Shown here piece after piece: positions 43,988-53,749 of a stretch of 64,000 nt of DNA; the stretch's first letter is position 1; each line of letters starts with the position of its first letter. Source of the DNA: Leidyana gryllorum EB-2025a (taxonomy: Eukaryota; Apicomplexa). The stretch is from NCBI GenBank assembly GCA_048772705.1, contig JBLWGC010000104.1:496001-560000 (forward strand), in the 5' to 3' direction. The notes beneath the pieces are model-generated. The model was not told where the DNA came from and searched no databases. It saw only the letters and a list, made by a program, of their open reading frames with translations. Made by a program: the position numbers and the translations under genes.

Positions 43988-44118
43988 ACTTTCCTTGTAA
44001 TGGAGCTGTCCAGTTCGCCTCGTCACATGCACTTATTGCATTCTTCGTAATTGCAGCGTCGCTCCTTTGCACCCGTCTCGGAGTACCCTGTTCTGTGTGC
44101 GCGTGTGTGCAAGTGCCT

Positions 44119-45522
44119 ATGTCTCTCCAAGTTTGCTTGGTGTCCGTGACTCAGTGACAACTGTGTACAAAGTATTGGGTTCATGCAGAGGACAATGAAA
44201 GCAACTCATCCGGGCTCGACTTATTGGAGGAGTTGGGTGAGAACGACATATGTTCACGTCGGCCTGAAGTAGCCGGAACTGAAGCTGCTGCTGGCGGGCA
44301 ACGACCATCCACATGGCCGTCGACGAACAATGAGACACCAAATTGTTTCGAAGGAAGGAAACAACCTGTGTCTTCGATCGACAATCCCTTTGTTGGATCG
44401 GAGGGTTCGGTGTCCGCTTCTCTTGGGCCCAGTGCTGAAGTTTTTGCTCCTGCACGTGAAGGAGAGCAAGACTCGGGCTCGAGCTCAGAAGACACTGGCT
44501 CTCCTGGGCCGGAAGTTGCGCCTAAACCCAAGCCCGACGAAACTCGGATGGCGCAATGTCAACGCATTGCGTCAACTCTGACCTCAAAACTCAACCTGCC
44601 GGCTAGTAGCTCTGAGCTTAACAACTATGTTATTGCTCTTGCTCAGCGTGAGGGCCTGGCGGGACTGGATCGCGAGAAACGCAAGGTCAAATTTGTGCTG
44701 CGGAAGTACGACGCCATATTTCAGAAACACTATGGCACACCTGTACGTCGTGAAGTGTTATGCTCTTCATTTTCATGTTTACGCAGCCAACGCGCGCTGA
44801 GAAGGAACCGATGCGACAGTTATACGTATATTATCGGAAGGTTAAAGTGACTATGGACCGGTTCTCCAACCAATCACGTACCTCTTCGAACAATACAGGG
44901 GGAAGACGTAGACGAGATCCCGCAACTACAGACCAGACGGCTCCTTCAGGGCCTGAAAGACGTGTGGCCGGGCCGGCCCGTCGCGATTCAGCTACGTGGA
45001 GTACAGATCAAACAGCAGACAACGCTGGTCGGGCAACCTCAGACTCTCGAGGAGGAGATCTGGGTGCCCCGGCGTTTAATAACAGACCTTTGGAAGAGCT
45101 GGAGAGAAAGTTGTAAGTGAAAGGGGCACCGGGACTCTCTGCGACACTCGGCTGTGACAGGGCCAAAATGGTGGCCCAGAAACAAGTGTTGGCCAAGAGG
45201 TTGCAGGCTTATCAAGAGCTGTTCGAGCAAAGGCACGGCAGGTGAGCGTGAAGGGTTTACCCAAACGAGCAATGAGAATGGTTCCGATGCGCAGACGTAT
45301 TCGATATCACCGCGACATTGTGGATATTGATGGAGATTACCGGAAGTACAAGAAACTGCGATCGGTGAGTGGCTGGGGAGAACTTTTCTTTAGGTGAACC
45401 TTTCTTCGAGTTAGCATGTGGCTCAACTCACGGATACAGTGAAGGCGCGGCGGTGTATGTTGACCGCGAGAGGGGAGCGCTCGTCTGCAACGTCTGGTGC
45501 AGGGGTCGGTCAACACGAGTGA
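44119..45522 (+). CDS. Protein with two FAM13-like C-terminal helical motifs
   Basis: Exons 44173-44742, 44787-45112, 45161-45241, 45295-45364 and 45415-45522 keep phase, with introns of 44-53 nt; a first exon from ATG at 44119 is likely but its donor is uncertain. The first 100 residues are Ser/Pro/Glu-rich. At about residue 140-200 a motif spans an intron: VKFVLRKYDAIFQKHYGTP then PTRAEKEPMRQLYVYYRKVK, the pattern K-x-x-L-x-x-Y(D/E)-x-x-F...HGRxPTxxEKxPxRxLYxxYxxxK of FAM13 C-terminal regions. After an Arg/Ser/Gly-rich stretch a second, weaker copy follows (LAKRLQAYQELFEQRHGR; GDYRKYKKLRS). Its function in protists is unknown to me. No RhoGAP domain is present. Confidence 0.6.
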
Positions 45523-45562
45523 TTGAATGATTGTTGTTGTGTGGTTTTCGAAATGAAACTTG

Positions 45563-48439
45563 ATGGCTTCCCCGACTCCAAGCCGTTTGGCTGCTAAGGA
45601 GGGGTTGACGCTTTATGAGAAACTTTCACTGGCTGCAGCTGAGCCTCGTCCATCAAAACAGAATGTGAAGATCCGAATACCAACGATCGAGGAGGAGGAC
45701 GGTCATCCCCATCACCATAGCAGAAATCCACATTCCTCGTCAGAAGAGCCGAGCTCACGCCAGTTTCGATCTGAGGAACAGAGTTTACAGGCGTGGGCGA
45801 AGTCAGTCCACGTATTGGCTAAGAGGAACAGATCATCTTCCACGTCGTCCGACAGTACCCGAGCCTCCCCTAATGCGGCCAAGTCTCCAACGTCTCCATC
45901 TCCCGCAACGTCACCTCAGCGCAGGTGGCTGGCCCGTCTGTGCTGTCGATCCATGGAAGAGGTATCAACCGGATCGAAGGCAGTCGCTCCCGAATTGCGT
46001 GTGGAAGGAGGAAGAACTCCCGTAGCCGCCGCGCCTACCGGAGGATCCATGGCGTCCGCACCAGATGCTTCGTCGTTCGCTATAAATCGACGGCGACGAG
46101 TGAGCATTCCCGGTGGTGGATTACAGCTGGACAAGTTGCTGCCGAGGGAATTCACCCGTCCAACTGAAAACATCCAGTCTCAGGAAGAAACGGTCACAGG
46201 TCCTCAAGAGGTGTCGGCGATCAATAAATCTAATTCTACACTGTCACTGCCAGAGAGTGAGCATATTGGCACCACCCTGCAAGAATATTTGGCAAGTCGA
46301 ATTGGTACGAATGTTACGTCTGGAACTCTTCCTCGGGTCGCTCCATGGGCCCGACGAGCAGCAGCTGAGGTCACCATCCAACGAGTCACGCGAAGTCAAC
46401 TGCGCCAGCGAAAGTCAGGTGCGGCTCGCACTCGACGCGCGGACGATTCATCGGCAGCTTCGCAACAAGGATCTGCGAGCTCTGATCCTTGCCAGGAAAC
46501 TTCTCGCGATCACGAGACCACCTCGATTGCCGCCGAGTCTTCCATATTCAGTCACTACCCTCGATTGTCGGTGGCTACTCTAGCCACTCAACTACCCCCT
46601 GCCCCGACTATTCCGGCACCAAGTCCTCTGTCACCCGAGTCGCCTAAGAATGTCCAGTCGGACACCTCCAAGTCACTTCCTCGGCTCCGCGATCTGGAGG
46701 TGTCTACGGCGAACAACAATGATCAGGTTCGGCGTAACTCTGTTGGAAGTTCCACAGCCAGAAGCCACGGAAGGCCTCGGTCCAGGTCTAAGCCAGCAGC
46801 AGAAATTCGAGCAGATTTACCTCGCTCATTGCCAGAGGAGAATCAGCCAGCCATGGTGCCCACCGGACCACTCAGTTCAGATCGATCCCAGATGGGACCG
46901 CATGGCATCAAACGTGGGCTCTCGCGATCATCTTCAAAAGTTCCTCCCCTTGCACTACATACTATACGGACGCCTTATACACAGCAAGACGACAATGCTG
47001 CGATGGAGACCAGCGACACGGCTCGTCAGCCGGCTTCCCACAACACAACTGCTCGTGTCGTTCGTCGAGCCTTAACCATTATCCCTCCTGAGCATCGCCT
47101 GTCTACCAAAATGGCTGACTTGGTCAGCGGCGAGAATGAGAATGAGGCTGACGACGATGACACCGAAGAATGTCTCCCTGAACAACCTGCGGCAGTTTCT
47201 CCGCCTACAGCTGCTGCTCCCGCTGCCATCTCGCGTCCATCAGTCGGTAGCCAGGAGCTACAACTGCCACGCGGCGCCAAAACGAAGGAAAATGGTACTT
47301 CGACCAGTTCAGAAGCAGGAGAACAGAGCATGGAACTGCCTCTCCTCCCCATACCGATCACACTAGTGATTCCAAGTCAGTCCAAGGTGGCGGAAGCTGT
47401 GGCCGCTAACCGAAGTTTGGACGGGGACAACTCTATACGCCGAAAGCGTCGCGAAGCGGCGACTTCGGTGAACAAACCTGAAGGAGCATCTCTACAAGTG
47501 CCATACCAGCGATATCAAACAGCGAGTTCAATGTCGAGCAACAACACCAAGAATGACCGGCCATTCCACCCAGCCCCCACCACATTAGCCATTCCAGTCA
47601 CTGTTGGTCTGGGGGGTTCGAGATCTTCCGAGGATCTCCGAGCGTCTGCGATCCGGAAGCCGGATGGACGGGTGCCGAGCGGGGGCAAAAAGCGAGTCGC
47701 ACGTAGTGAGCAAAGGAGCTTTGGTGGTGGGACGACAGATTTGTTAGCTACCCCAATGCCAGACATGAACTACCGGAGGAATTCTGCGGAGGAGTGGGTT
47801 CGAGAAATGGAAAGTCTGTCAAGTTTGGAATTGGATGAGTCGTCCTCCGCATCGACTGTTCGCATTGATGTCGGGCAATTCCTGCATTACGATACGGCTG
47901 GCGCAGCACCGCGTTCCCGACTGAGTTCCAAAGTCTCCTCATTGACGTTTGATAGTGTTTCAGAGCTAAAGTTCGAGGGAGCTCGCTTGAAGACCTTGAA
48001 GAGTCGACGGGCCATGGCGACCTCGTTGCGCTTTAACCATCGTGTGGCCTGCGAGGCTATTGGTCTACGGACTAATAGAAAGTTAGCACGGCTGCCTGAC
48101 TTTTCGTTGAGTCTTAATTCAGATACTGCGGAACTACGTTTGGTGAAGGGAACTCAAGAGAAGTCGTTTCCCATCAACGAGCTCGAGCTCGTTGACTGTT
48201 CGTCTACTAATTTAGAGCGGGCTCGTGCGGAAGGGGGCGATGAGGCCGAAGCTTGGAGCGGTATCGACATATCATATTTACAGTCGATGAGTCGAGTAGT
48301 GGTTCTGAGATACAAAGATCGACGTATACCGATTATGGTTTTATTCGAGAGTACGGATGATCGTAGTGACTTTGTGGAACTACTGGCGATCAATGCCAAA
48401 TTGCGTTCTTTGCATAGATCCATCACGTGGCGATTTTGA
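45563..48439 (+). CDS. Large disordered Ser/Arg-rich protein with C-terminal PH-like domain
   Basis: A single exon of 958 residues from ATG at 45563. About 780 residues are low-complexity, rich in Ser, Thr, Pro, Arg and Ala, with short basic patches (RRWLARLCCRSME; RVVRRALTIIPPEHR). The last 170 residues are ordered: RAMATSLRFNHRVACEAIGL, then strands such as TAELRLVKGTQEKSFPINEL, SRVVVLRYKDRRIPIMVLF and a closing helix SDFVELLAINAKLRSLHRS. Strand pattern and terminal helix suggest a PH-like fold, which is inference. No catalytic motif is seen. It could be a membrane- or cytoskeleton-linked scaffold. The ATG is 40 bp after the preceding stop with no AG acceptor in between. Confidence 0.6.
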   Translation: MASPTPSRLAAKEGLTLYEKLSLAAAEPRPSKQNVKIRIPTIEEEDGHPHHHSRNPHSSSEEPSSRQFRSEEQSLQAWAKSVHVLAKRNRSSSTSSDSTRASPNAAKSPTSPSPATSPQRRWLARLCCRSMEEVSTGSKAVAPELRVEGGRTPVAAAPTGGSMASAPDASSFAINRRRRVSIPGGGLQLDKLLPREFTRPTENIQSQEETVTGPQEVSAINKSNSTLSLPESEHIGTTLQEYLASRIGTNVTSGTLPRVAPWARRAAAEVTIQRVTRSQLRQRKSGAARTRRADDSSAASQQGSASSDPCQETSRDHETTSIAAESSIFSHYPRLSVATLATQLPPAPTIPAPSPLSPESPKNVQSDTSKSLPRLRDLEVSTANNNDQVRRNSVGSSTARSHGRPRSRSKPAAEIRADLPRSLPEENQPAMVPTGPLSSDRSQMGPHGIKRGLSRSSSKVPPLALHTIRTPYTQQDDNAAMETSDTARQPASHNTTARVVRRALTIIPPEHRLSTKMADLVSGENENEADDDDTEECLPEQPAAVSPPTAAAPAAISRPSVGSQELQLPRGAKTKENGTSTSSEAGEQSMELPLLPIPITLVIPSQSKVAEAVAANRSLDGDNSIRRKRREAATSVNKPEGASLQVPYQRYQTASSMSSNNTKNDRPFHPAPTTLAIPVTVGLGGSRSSEDLRASAIRKPDGRVPSGGKKRVARSEQRSFGGGTTDLLATPMPDMNYRRNSAEEWVREMESLSSLELDESSSASTVRIDVGQFLHYDTAGAAPRSRLSSKVSSLTFDSVSELKFEGARLKTLKSRRAMATSLRFNHRVACEAIGLRTNRKLARLPDFSLSLNSDTAELRLVKGTQEKSFPINELELVDCSSTNLERARAEGGDEAEAWSGIDISYLQSMSRVVVLRYKDRRIPIMVLFESTDDRSDFVELLAINAKLRSLHRSITWRF

Positions 48440-48502
48440 AGGTAACAATACCCTTGCGGGGGGGAAAGCGTTTCTTAATGGGGCGTTCTCTCCTTCTCTG
48501 CG

Positions 48503-48724
48503 TCATGCTGAGAACAGATTGGCTCGTGGTCGCACTGTCACCACCTCCCGGACAGCTAAGGGGACCATCACAGCCAGACTCATTAACAGCATAATTCCCA
48601 GTCCAGCGAAGACAGTTGTGGCTTGAGACGTTTTCATCTCAGTGATAGATCTCCGTTTTCGTCGTTCCAGTACAGATCTATGCTTTGTGGTTGGAGATAA
48701 TGAAGAGGTCACCTTTCGTCCCAT
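48503..48724 (-). CDS. Small single-pass membrane protein, 73 aa
   Basis: From ATG at 48724: a basic N-terminus (KHRSVLERRKRRSITEMK) followed by one membrane segment (TVFAGLGIMLLMSLAVMVPLA) and a short tail. This looks like a tail-anchored or ER subunit protein. No family is recognised. It is convergent with the 958-residue gene (63 bp) and divergent from selenoprotein T (95 bp), and fills the gap between them, which supports it. Confidence 0.5.
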   Translation of the reverse strand: MGRKVTSSLSPTTKHRSVLERRKRRSITEMKTSQATTVFAGLGIMLLMSLAVMVPLAVREVVTVRPRANLFSA

Positions 48725-48819
48725 TGTGACTTTTTTTTTTCTTCTCCTCCTCGGAAACCTCGGCCCCCTAAGAAAGAGTACACCTCAGATCGTCGCTGTT
48801 CCAGTCCTCCTGCTGCACT

Positions 48820-49545
48820 ATGCAGCTGGGGACCAATTACTGGTTGTGGGGTGCGTTGCTGACCCTTTCAATCCTCATAGCAACCATTGATTTTGGTCCT
48901 GGGCGGAATGTGTTGAGTGCAGTATGGCAGCCGAGTCTGCTATTCTCTCCAATCAATCCTCTACCATCTGCAGCTGCCTCAGCCAACCCGCCTCTGACCA
49001 TTCAGTACTGTGCATCCTGACAGACGAATGGAGTCGCGCGTCAAGTAGCTCAAGTACTACAACGCAATCTAATGAATCATTTCGCCGACAACCGCAGTAT
49101 TCCAGTGCTCTTCCAGGATTACTCGGCAGCTCCGATTTTCCAGATGATCCATGCTTTCCTGACTGCTATGCAGTGGATCGTTATAGCCATCTCGGTCATG
49201 GGTCCACAAGCCGTGTATCAATCGTGGAAGTTCGAGAATTTGCCCCCTCCTGCACCTGAAGCACCTCCAGGGCGTCCCTATCAGCTACCGCCTCGACGAC
49301 CTCAGCGTCCAGAGGACATACCCGTCCCCGAATGGGTTGCCTCGTGGCAGGAACATCGGTGGTACGCGGTGGCGGGACTATTCTTTCTCGGGAACATGCT
49401 CAAACAGATTGTCGTTAAGTCCAAAGCGCTTGAAGTGTTCTATGGGAACGATTTGTTGTACTCCACAGCTCGCAGCGGCCGATTCCCCACCTGGGAAGAA
49501 TTGGCGCAGGCAGTGCAACGACTGACCAAGACACCACACGCGTAG
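48820..49545 (+). CDS. SELENOT: Selenoprotein T, with UGA decoded as selenocysteine (codon 67)
   Basis: One exon of 242 codons including the final stop; 241 residues with Sec at position 67 (TGA at 49018-49020). An N-terminal membrane segment (NYWLWGALLTLSILIATIDF) precedes the redox motif QYCAS-Sec-QTNG, the CxxU of SelT. Downstream of the TGA the same frame continues with all family blocks: IPVLFQDYSAAPIFQMIHAF, LTAMQWIVIAISVMG, YAVAGLFFLGNMLKQIV, ALEVFYGNDLLYS and RFPTWEELAQAVQ. SelT is an ER thioredoxin-like oxidoreductase. A Pro-rich insert (PPPAPEAPPGRPYQLPPRRP) is extra compared with the 195-residue human protein. The match on both sides of the TGA and the SECIS hairpin after the stop rule out a simple nonsense mutation. 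Confidence 0.9.
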
Positions 49546-49590
49546 ACTCCTCCATGGCCCTCCGCCAACAGTGGTGAATGATTGTTTTTC

Positions 49591-49655
49591 GATTGTCCTA
49601 ATGATGGGCTTCCCCTAAACTGCGAGTGAGCAGCGGGGTTGTCTTGACTGACATT
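49591..49655 (+). promoter_or_regulatory. SECIS element (type II) in the selenoprotein T 3' UTR
   Basis: Read from the sequence: lower helix TGTC (49594-49597) with GACA (49650-49653); an internal loop; the quartet TGAT (49602-49605) facing TGAC (49645-49648) with tandem G.A pairs; helix II 49606-49615 with 49635-49644, including CCCC/GGGG and two U.U pairs; unpaired TAAA (49616-49619); mini-helix CTGC (49620-49623) with GCAG (49630-49633). ATGA to AA spacing is 12 nt, within the known 10-13. It starts 46 nt after the SelT stop and ends 38 nt before the NECAP ATG. SECIS elements recruit SBP2 and the Sec elongation factor. Confidence 0.85.
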
Positions 49656-49693
49656 GACTTCTTTTATTCGCCAACGGACCTCTTTACTACCAA

Positions 49694-51065
49694 ATGCAAA
49701 GGATTTGTGTACACGCCAAAGCCCATGTCCTTATTTACAGAGCCACCTCCCCGACCCCCAGCGGCTACAAATCCAGCGAATGGACCCACCAACTGGCCCA
49801 ATGCAATGCCTCCATATACATTACTCCTCCGGACGCCGGCGCTGTTGTGACTTTGCGTCTCATTGAGGACGACAGACTCTTTGCAGAGGCTCCCATAAAT
49901 CCCCATGCTCTCAATTCTTCCATTGAACAATCGATAGACTCCTCTCGAGGTTTCGCGCTCAGATTACAGGCGACGAATGGACGACATGCTTGGATTGGGC
50001 TCGTGTTCAAGGACAGAAACACTGCCTTTGACTTCTGGCACACACTACGGAAGGTCGCCTTACCTACGGTTCGTCAAGCTGAGAAGAAAAAAGATGATCA
50101 CAACTTCACAATGCTTCAACGTGAGGATATAATGCATTACTCGTGACCCTCTCTTCTGATCAGCCGCTCGGCGGATAGAAGAATGTCCGCCTGAACTAAC
50201 CCAGGTGCCCCCTTCCCCAAAGGGTGAGCTGCCACTCACAGTTGATCATATTCTCCGTGTTTCTCAGCAAAGAAACGCCGGGCGAGACGAAGGCTCGGAG
50301 TCGTTGACTCTCTGACGGAGGCTCCTTCCTCGTCGGCTTTAACGATAGGAGACCCAGACGAGGACAATGACGGAGAAACGGTGGCTGCACCGTCTCTGGG
50401 TGAGACCGAGACCGAGACCGCAAGCATAACCGCGCCCGCGCCCGCGACAGCGGCTGCCCCGTGTCTCGTTGGGACGGCGACCCTCATCGATCTGGACAGC
50501 GATAGCGTTGGTGAGGAGGCAGCGGAAGTGACAGCGACGAAAGATTCAAAGTATCTGGGATCTAACTTGCCGGAGACCGGCCAGTCGGAGACTGTGCCCC
50601 CTGATATGGACACATTGGAGAGAGCCGGCTCGAACGTCTCCATGAACGACGATATAGCATTCCCGGGGGACGAAAACTCTGTTGCCTCAAATATCAATGA
50701 GAAGGACTCAATCTGCGAGTTGGAGACGCCACAAGTATTTGAGGTCAATTCTCTGAAGCTTTCAGTGCGTGGCGCAAAGATGGTGAGACTTTGCGGTCTG
50801 TTGGTTGCATTCGGGCCGTTTTTCAGAATGGTTCTGTCGTTAAGGAATGTTGTTTGGGCAATGATGGTAAGCGTTTGGTTGTTTGTGATCAAAGGTGTCT
50901 CTTCAAGTCACGAACGAGGATACTATTGTCCGACGAAGGGAAGTGAAAGCTAATCCAGGAAGCATCGACGACCAATTAATTCCACCGCCCCCGGGAGGGA
51001 AGCCCAGACAGGGAAGACGAGCGCGCGGGGCGATTCGGAACACCGCCGCTGAGGCGACTATATAA
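49694..51065 (+). CDS. NECAP: NECAP-type adaptin-ear-binding coat-associated protein
   Basis: Three exons (49694-50120, 50268-50782, 50895-51065; introns 147 and 112 nt) encode 370 residues. The N-terminal PH-like NECAP domain is clear: HVLIYRATSPTPSGYKSSEW, VTLRLIEDDRLFAEAPI, GFALRLQATNGRHAWIGLVF and KDRNTAFDFWHTLRK. A long acidic linker follows (about 170 residues, with TLIDLDSDS and VPPDMDTLERAGS). The third exon restores the family's second half: VSLQVTNEDTIVRRR and the diagnostic LIPPPPGGKPRQGRRARG. NECAP proteins work with AP-2 in clathrin-mediated endocytosis. Animal NECAPs are about 270 residues; the linker accounts for the difference. The start is taken as the first ATG; the N-terminus is a few residues shorter than usual. 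Confidence 0.85.
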
Positions 51066-51076
51066 ACGAGCGATAG

Positions 51077-51316
51077 CTACGGGGTTGTTGTCAGAGCTTC
51101 GTGGTTCTTCAGGACCACAGCAGCCGCTTGCCGTGCTTGTAAAGTCAGCAACTTCTGCCATTGGTTCGGTACCGGTTTGCCTGTAGACGGTGATGCCCCC
51201 TTTCCACCTGATGATGACTTGTTGTTTGACTTCTTGCTGGGGGGCAAGGGAGTGGTGGTATCGGGACTAATATGATAGGTCAATGACTTAGATAACTTCC
51301 TCCATCGGGACTCCAT
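51077..51316 (-). CDS. Small basic protein, 79 aa
   Basis: From ATG at 51316: MESRWRKLSKSLTYHISPD, a Ser/Lys/Gly-rich middle, then a helical tail (NQWQKLLTLQARQAAAVVLK). No family is recognised; a mitochondrial ribosomal or import role would fit the composition but is a guess. It fills the gap between NECAP (stop 11 bp away, convergent) and the kelch gene (start 28 bp away, divergent), which supports a real gene. Confidence 0.45.
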   Translation of the reverse strand: MESRWRKLSKSLTYHISPDTTTPLPPSKKSNNKSSSGGKGASPSTGKPVPNQWQKLLTLQARQAAAVVLKNHEALTTTP

Positions 51317-51344
51317 TGTTATCTCCTCAAAAATTTCCGGGCCC

Positions 51345-53256
51345 ATGGCAGGCGGAAAGGCAGCCGCGAAAGCAGCCAAGAAGGAGAAACAGGCAGCCAA
51401 GGCTGCTCGGAAGGCTCAGAAGGGCGTTGGCCTGGAGGTGAGTCCAACATGAATAGGTTTGACGAATTAACCTCCGACAGGATGAAATTCCGATCGACGA
51501 GATCATCAAACAACTCGAAGCAAAACAAGCCGCAAAGAATGTCAATACAACTTCAATCTCGGTGACCACAGCCCCAAGCGCTCGCAGCAGCTTCAGTTTC
51601 GTATCATTGAAAGGGTAAGTTGGCTGACAGATCTTTTTCTCTCTGACCGTAAATCCCCCCTGCAGCCCATTCTTTTACCTATTTGGTGGCGAGTATTACG
51701 ACTCAAAGGTCTGCAAAGTGTTCAATGATTTGTACAAATGGCACCCCGCCAAAGAAGATGAGGAGTGGAGATTGATCACCGGCGCCCCATCTCCCAAACC
51801 CCGTTGTGGACATCAACTCTGTCTCTACCAGTGAGTGTTCACCCATAGCCAGAGCTCTTCCAAACCCGTTTGTAGAGACGATTTATATCTGTTCGGTGGA
51901 GAGTTTGCGACGAGCAATCAGTTCTACCATTTCCGAGACACCTGGAAGTTCGACACTAAGCAGAATGTGTGGCAAGAGATTCCTGGCGTTGGTCCGTCGG
52001 CTCGTTCGGGTCATCGGATGGTCGTCTGTCGAAACGTGCTGGTGCTCTTTGGAGGCTTTCACGACTCGAGCCGCGAGACCAGATGCCACAACGACCTGCA
52101 CTTGTTCTTCCCACAGCAGAACGTCTGGCGAAAGATCGTCTATCCGAGTGGACAACAGAGCGGACCCACTCCTCGTAGTGGAGTCATCATGGGAGCCACC
52201 AACGACGGGGTTTTGGTCCACGGCGGCTACAGCAAAGCCAAAGACAGCGATAAAGGGGCCCAAGGAATCACTCACAACGACAGCTGGTGGTTGGACATGA
52301 GTCCTATATTTGAAGATTGGCAGAAGGGCATACCTCAGTGGGAGAGACTGGGAAAGAAGGGTACTCCGCCCAAGAGAAACGGTACCGGGGTGGTGACCCA
52401 CAAAAGCACAGTGTATTGCTTCGGAGGTGTTGCCGACGAGGACGATGGGGGACTGGTTCTCAAAACTAGTTTGTTCTACAACGATATTGCCACCTTTGAC
52501 TTGGGCAGTAAGAGATGGGGGACCTTCACCATCTCTGCCTCCGAGGCCCAGCGCAAATTGTCTCCCGGACAGAGCTTTGCATATCTTGAGAGGTGTGGAA
52601 AGTTATGGTGCGTCATAGTTGAGACTGCCAACCCATTCCAAGGCCTCGCAAACTTGAAGGAGGGCGACGAACGGGTAGTGGATGCCAATGTCCGTTTCAA
52701 TGTCGATCCCAAAACCATGACGGAGCCTTTGCCGCGTATGGGAGCCGCTGTGACGGTCAAAGACAACTACATCTATGTGGCCTATGGGATCTTGGAAGTC
52801 GGCGCACGGACGATTGTTTTAGATGACTGTTGGAAGATTCATGTGAATGGCCGAAGCAATTGGGAAGTGGTGCTGCCGGGTACATATTGGCAGAAAGAAT
52901 GGCAGGAAGATGTTAGCAGCGCTGAGAGTGAAGAGGAACCATCTGATCTCGACGACACATCTTCCTCCGATAGCGGAGCCGAGACCGAGTCGTCGTCCAG
53001 CTGTAGTGGCACAGACGACGACGACAACGACGAGGAGAGCAGTGAGGAGAGAGAGCCCAGACCGTACAAAAACGAAGCTCTGAAGGAGTACTTTGACCGA
53101 ACTCGGCTTTACTGGAAAAAGAAAGTGGCCGATGAGGGGTTGGCAGATAGCGCGCAAGGAGAAAAGATTGTGATGCAACAATCTTTTCAAGCTGCCAAAG
53201 ACTACTTTGCCAACGCCAAACCAATCAAGAGACCCACACAGCAGCAGCCGCAGTGA
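51345..53256 (+). CDS. KLHDC4: Kelch-repeat protein, KLHDC4 type
   Basis: Four exons (51345-51437, 51481-51614, 51666-51830, 51876-53256; introns 43, 51 and 45 nt) encode 590 residues. The N-terminus is Lys/Ala-rich (GGKAAAKAAKKEKQAAKAAR), as in KLHDC4. Kelch blades: FYLFGGEYYDSKVCKVFND, DLYLFGGEFATSNQFYHFRD, GPSARSGHRMVVCRNVLVLF, GPTPRSGVIMGATNDGVLVH, and VYCFGGVADEDDGGLVL with FYNDIATFD. The diagnostic GGEFASPNxxQFYHYxDLW and FGGFHxSxRxxxxxNDxxxF strings of KLHDC4 are both present. The C-terminal third is acidic (DSGAETESSSSCSGTDDDD). The family is widely conserved with poorly known roles (nucleolar in yeast, Kel3). Confidence 0.85.
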
Positions 53257-53749
53257 GAAAGAAAGAGCATTTGATCGAAATTCAACCCCCAGGAACAGTG
53301 GAACAACTACTTCCGATACCAATATATTTGTGTAGATAGGCCGACCACCCCACAACGGTAAAGAGACTGTTGGTGGTGACCGTCGGTGGCAGTGTAGTGA
53401 TCCTCCTTCTCCTTAGTGTCGGTGAGACGCCAATAGGGGCGGGATAGATAAGTTGGTAACTCTGTTCACTGCAATGCGGGCTGTGTGCGTGAGGGTTGGA
53501 AAGACATGTAATAGAAACTCTTAGGCATAAGCAAAGTCTCAGCCAACACCAAAGTTGCCGTCGCTCGGCTACCTATTGGGCGGGTGACACATTTCAATCA
53601 GGGAGACTCCTGCCGGAGCGGAAGTGCAATGTTTGTTGCGTTCTTGGGGGTCTTTAAGCTCCCACCTCGTGTAGGGAGGGAGACGAAGGGTGGGGGGGTT
53701 GGACGAAACGTGTCTCTAGTTTACGTGGGCCGTGTAAATAACTCAATAA
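53257..53749. other. intergenic spacer, no gene recognised
   Basis: About 490 bp between the kelch stop and the stop of the first orphan gene, so it holds two 3' UTRs. A short hydrophobic frame (KRLLVVTVGGSVVILLLLS, from about 53358) has no ATG. No RNA gene or repeat was seen. Confidence 0.5.

Noticed and set aside
48820-49020. Reading the TGA at 49018 as a nonsense mutation or gene end
   Set aside because: SelT homology continues in frame past it, the codon is at the known CxxU site and a SECIS follows the true stop.
50236-50892. 218-codon antisense frame across NECAP exon 2
   Set aside because: The plus strand gives a phase-consistent NECAP with its diagnostic C-terminal motif; the antisense frame mirrors biased acidic codons.
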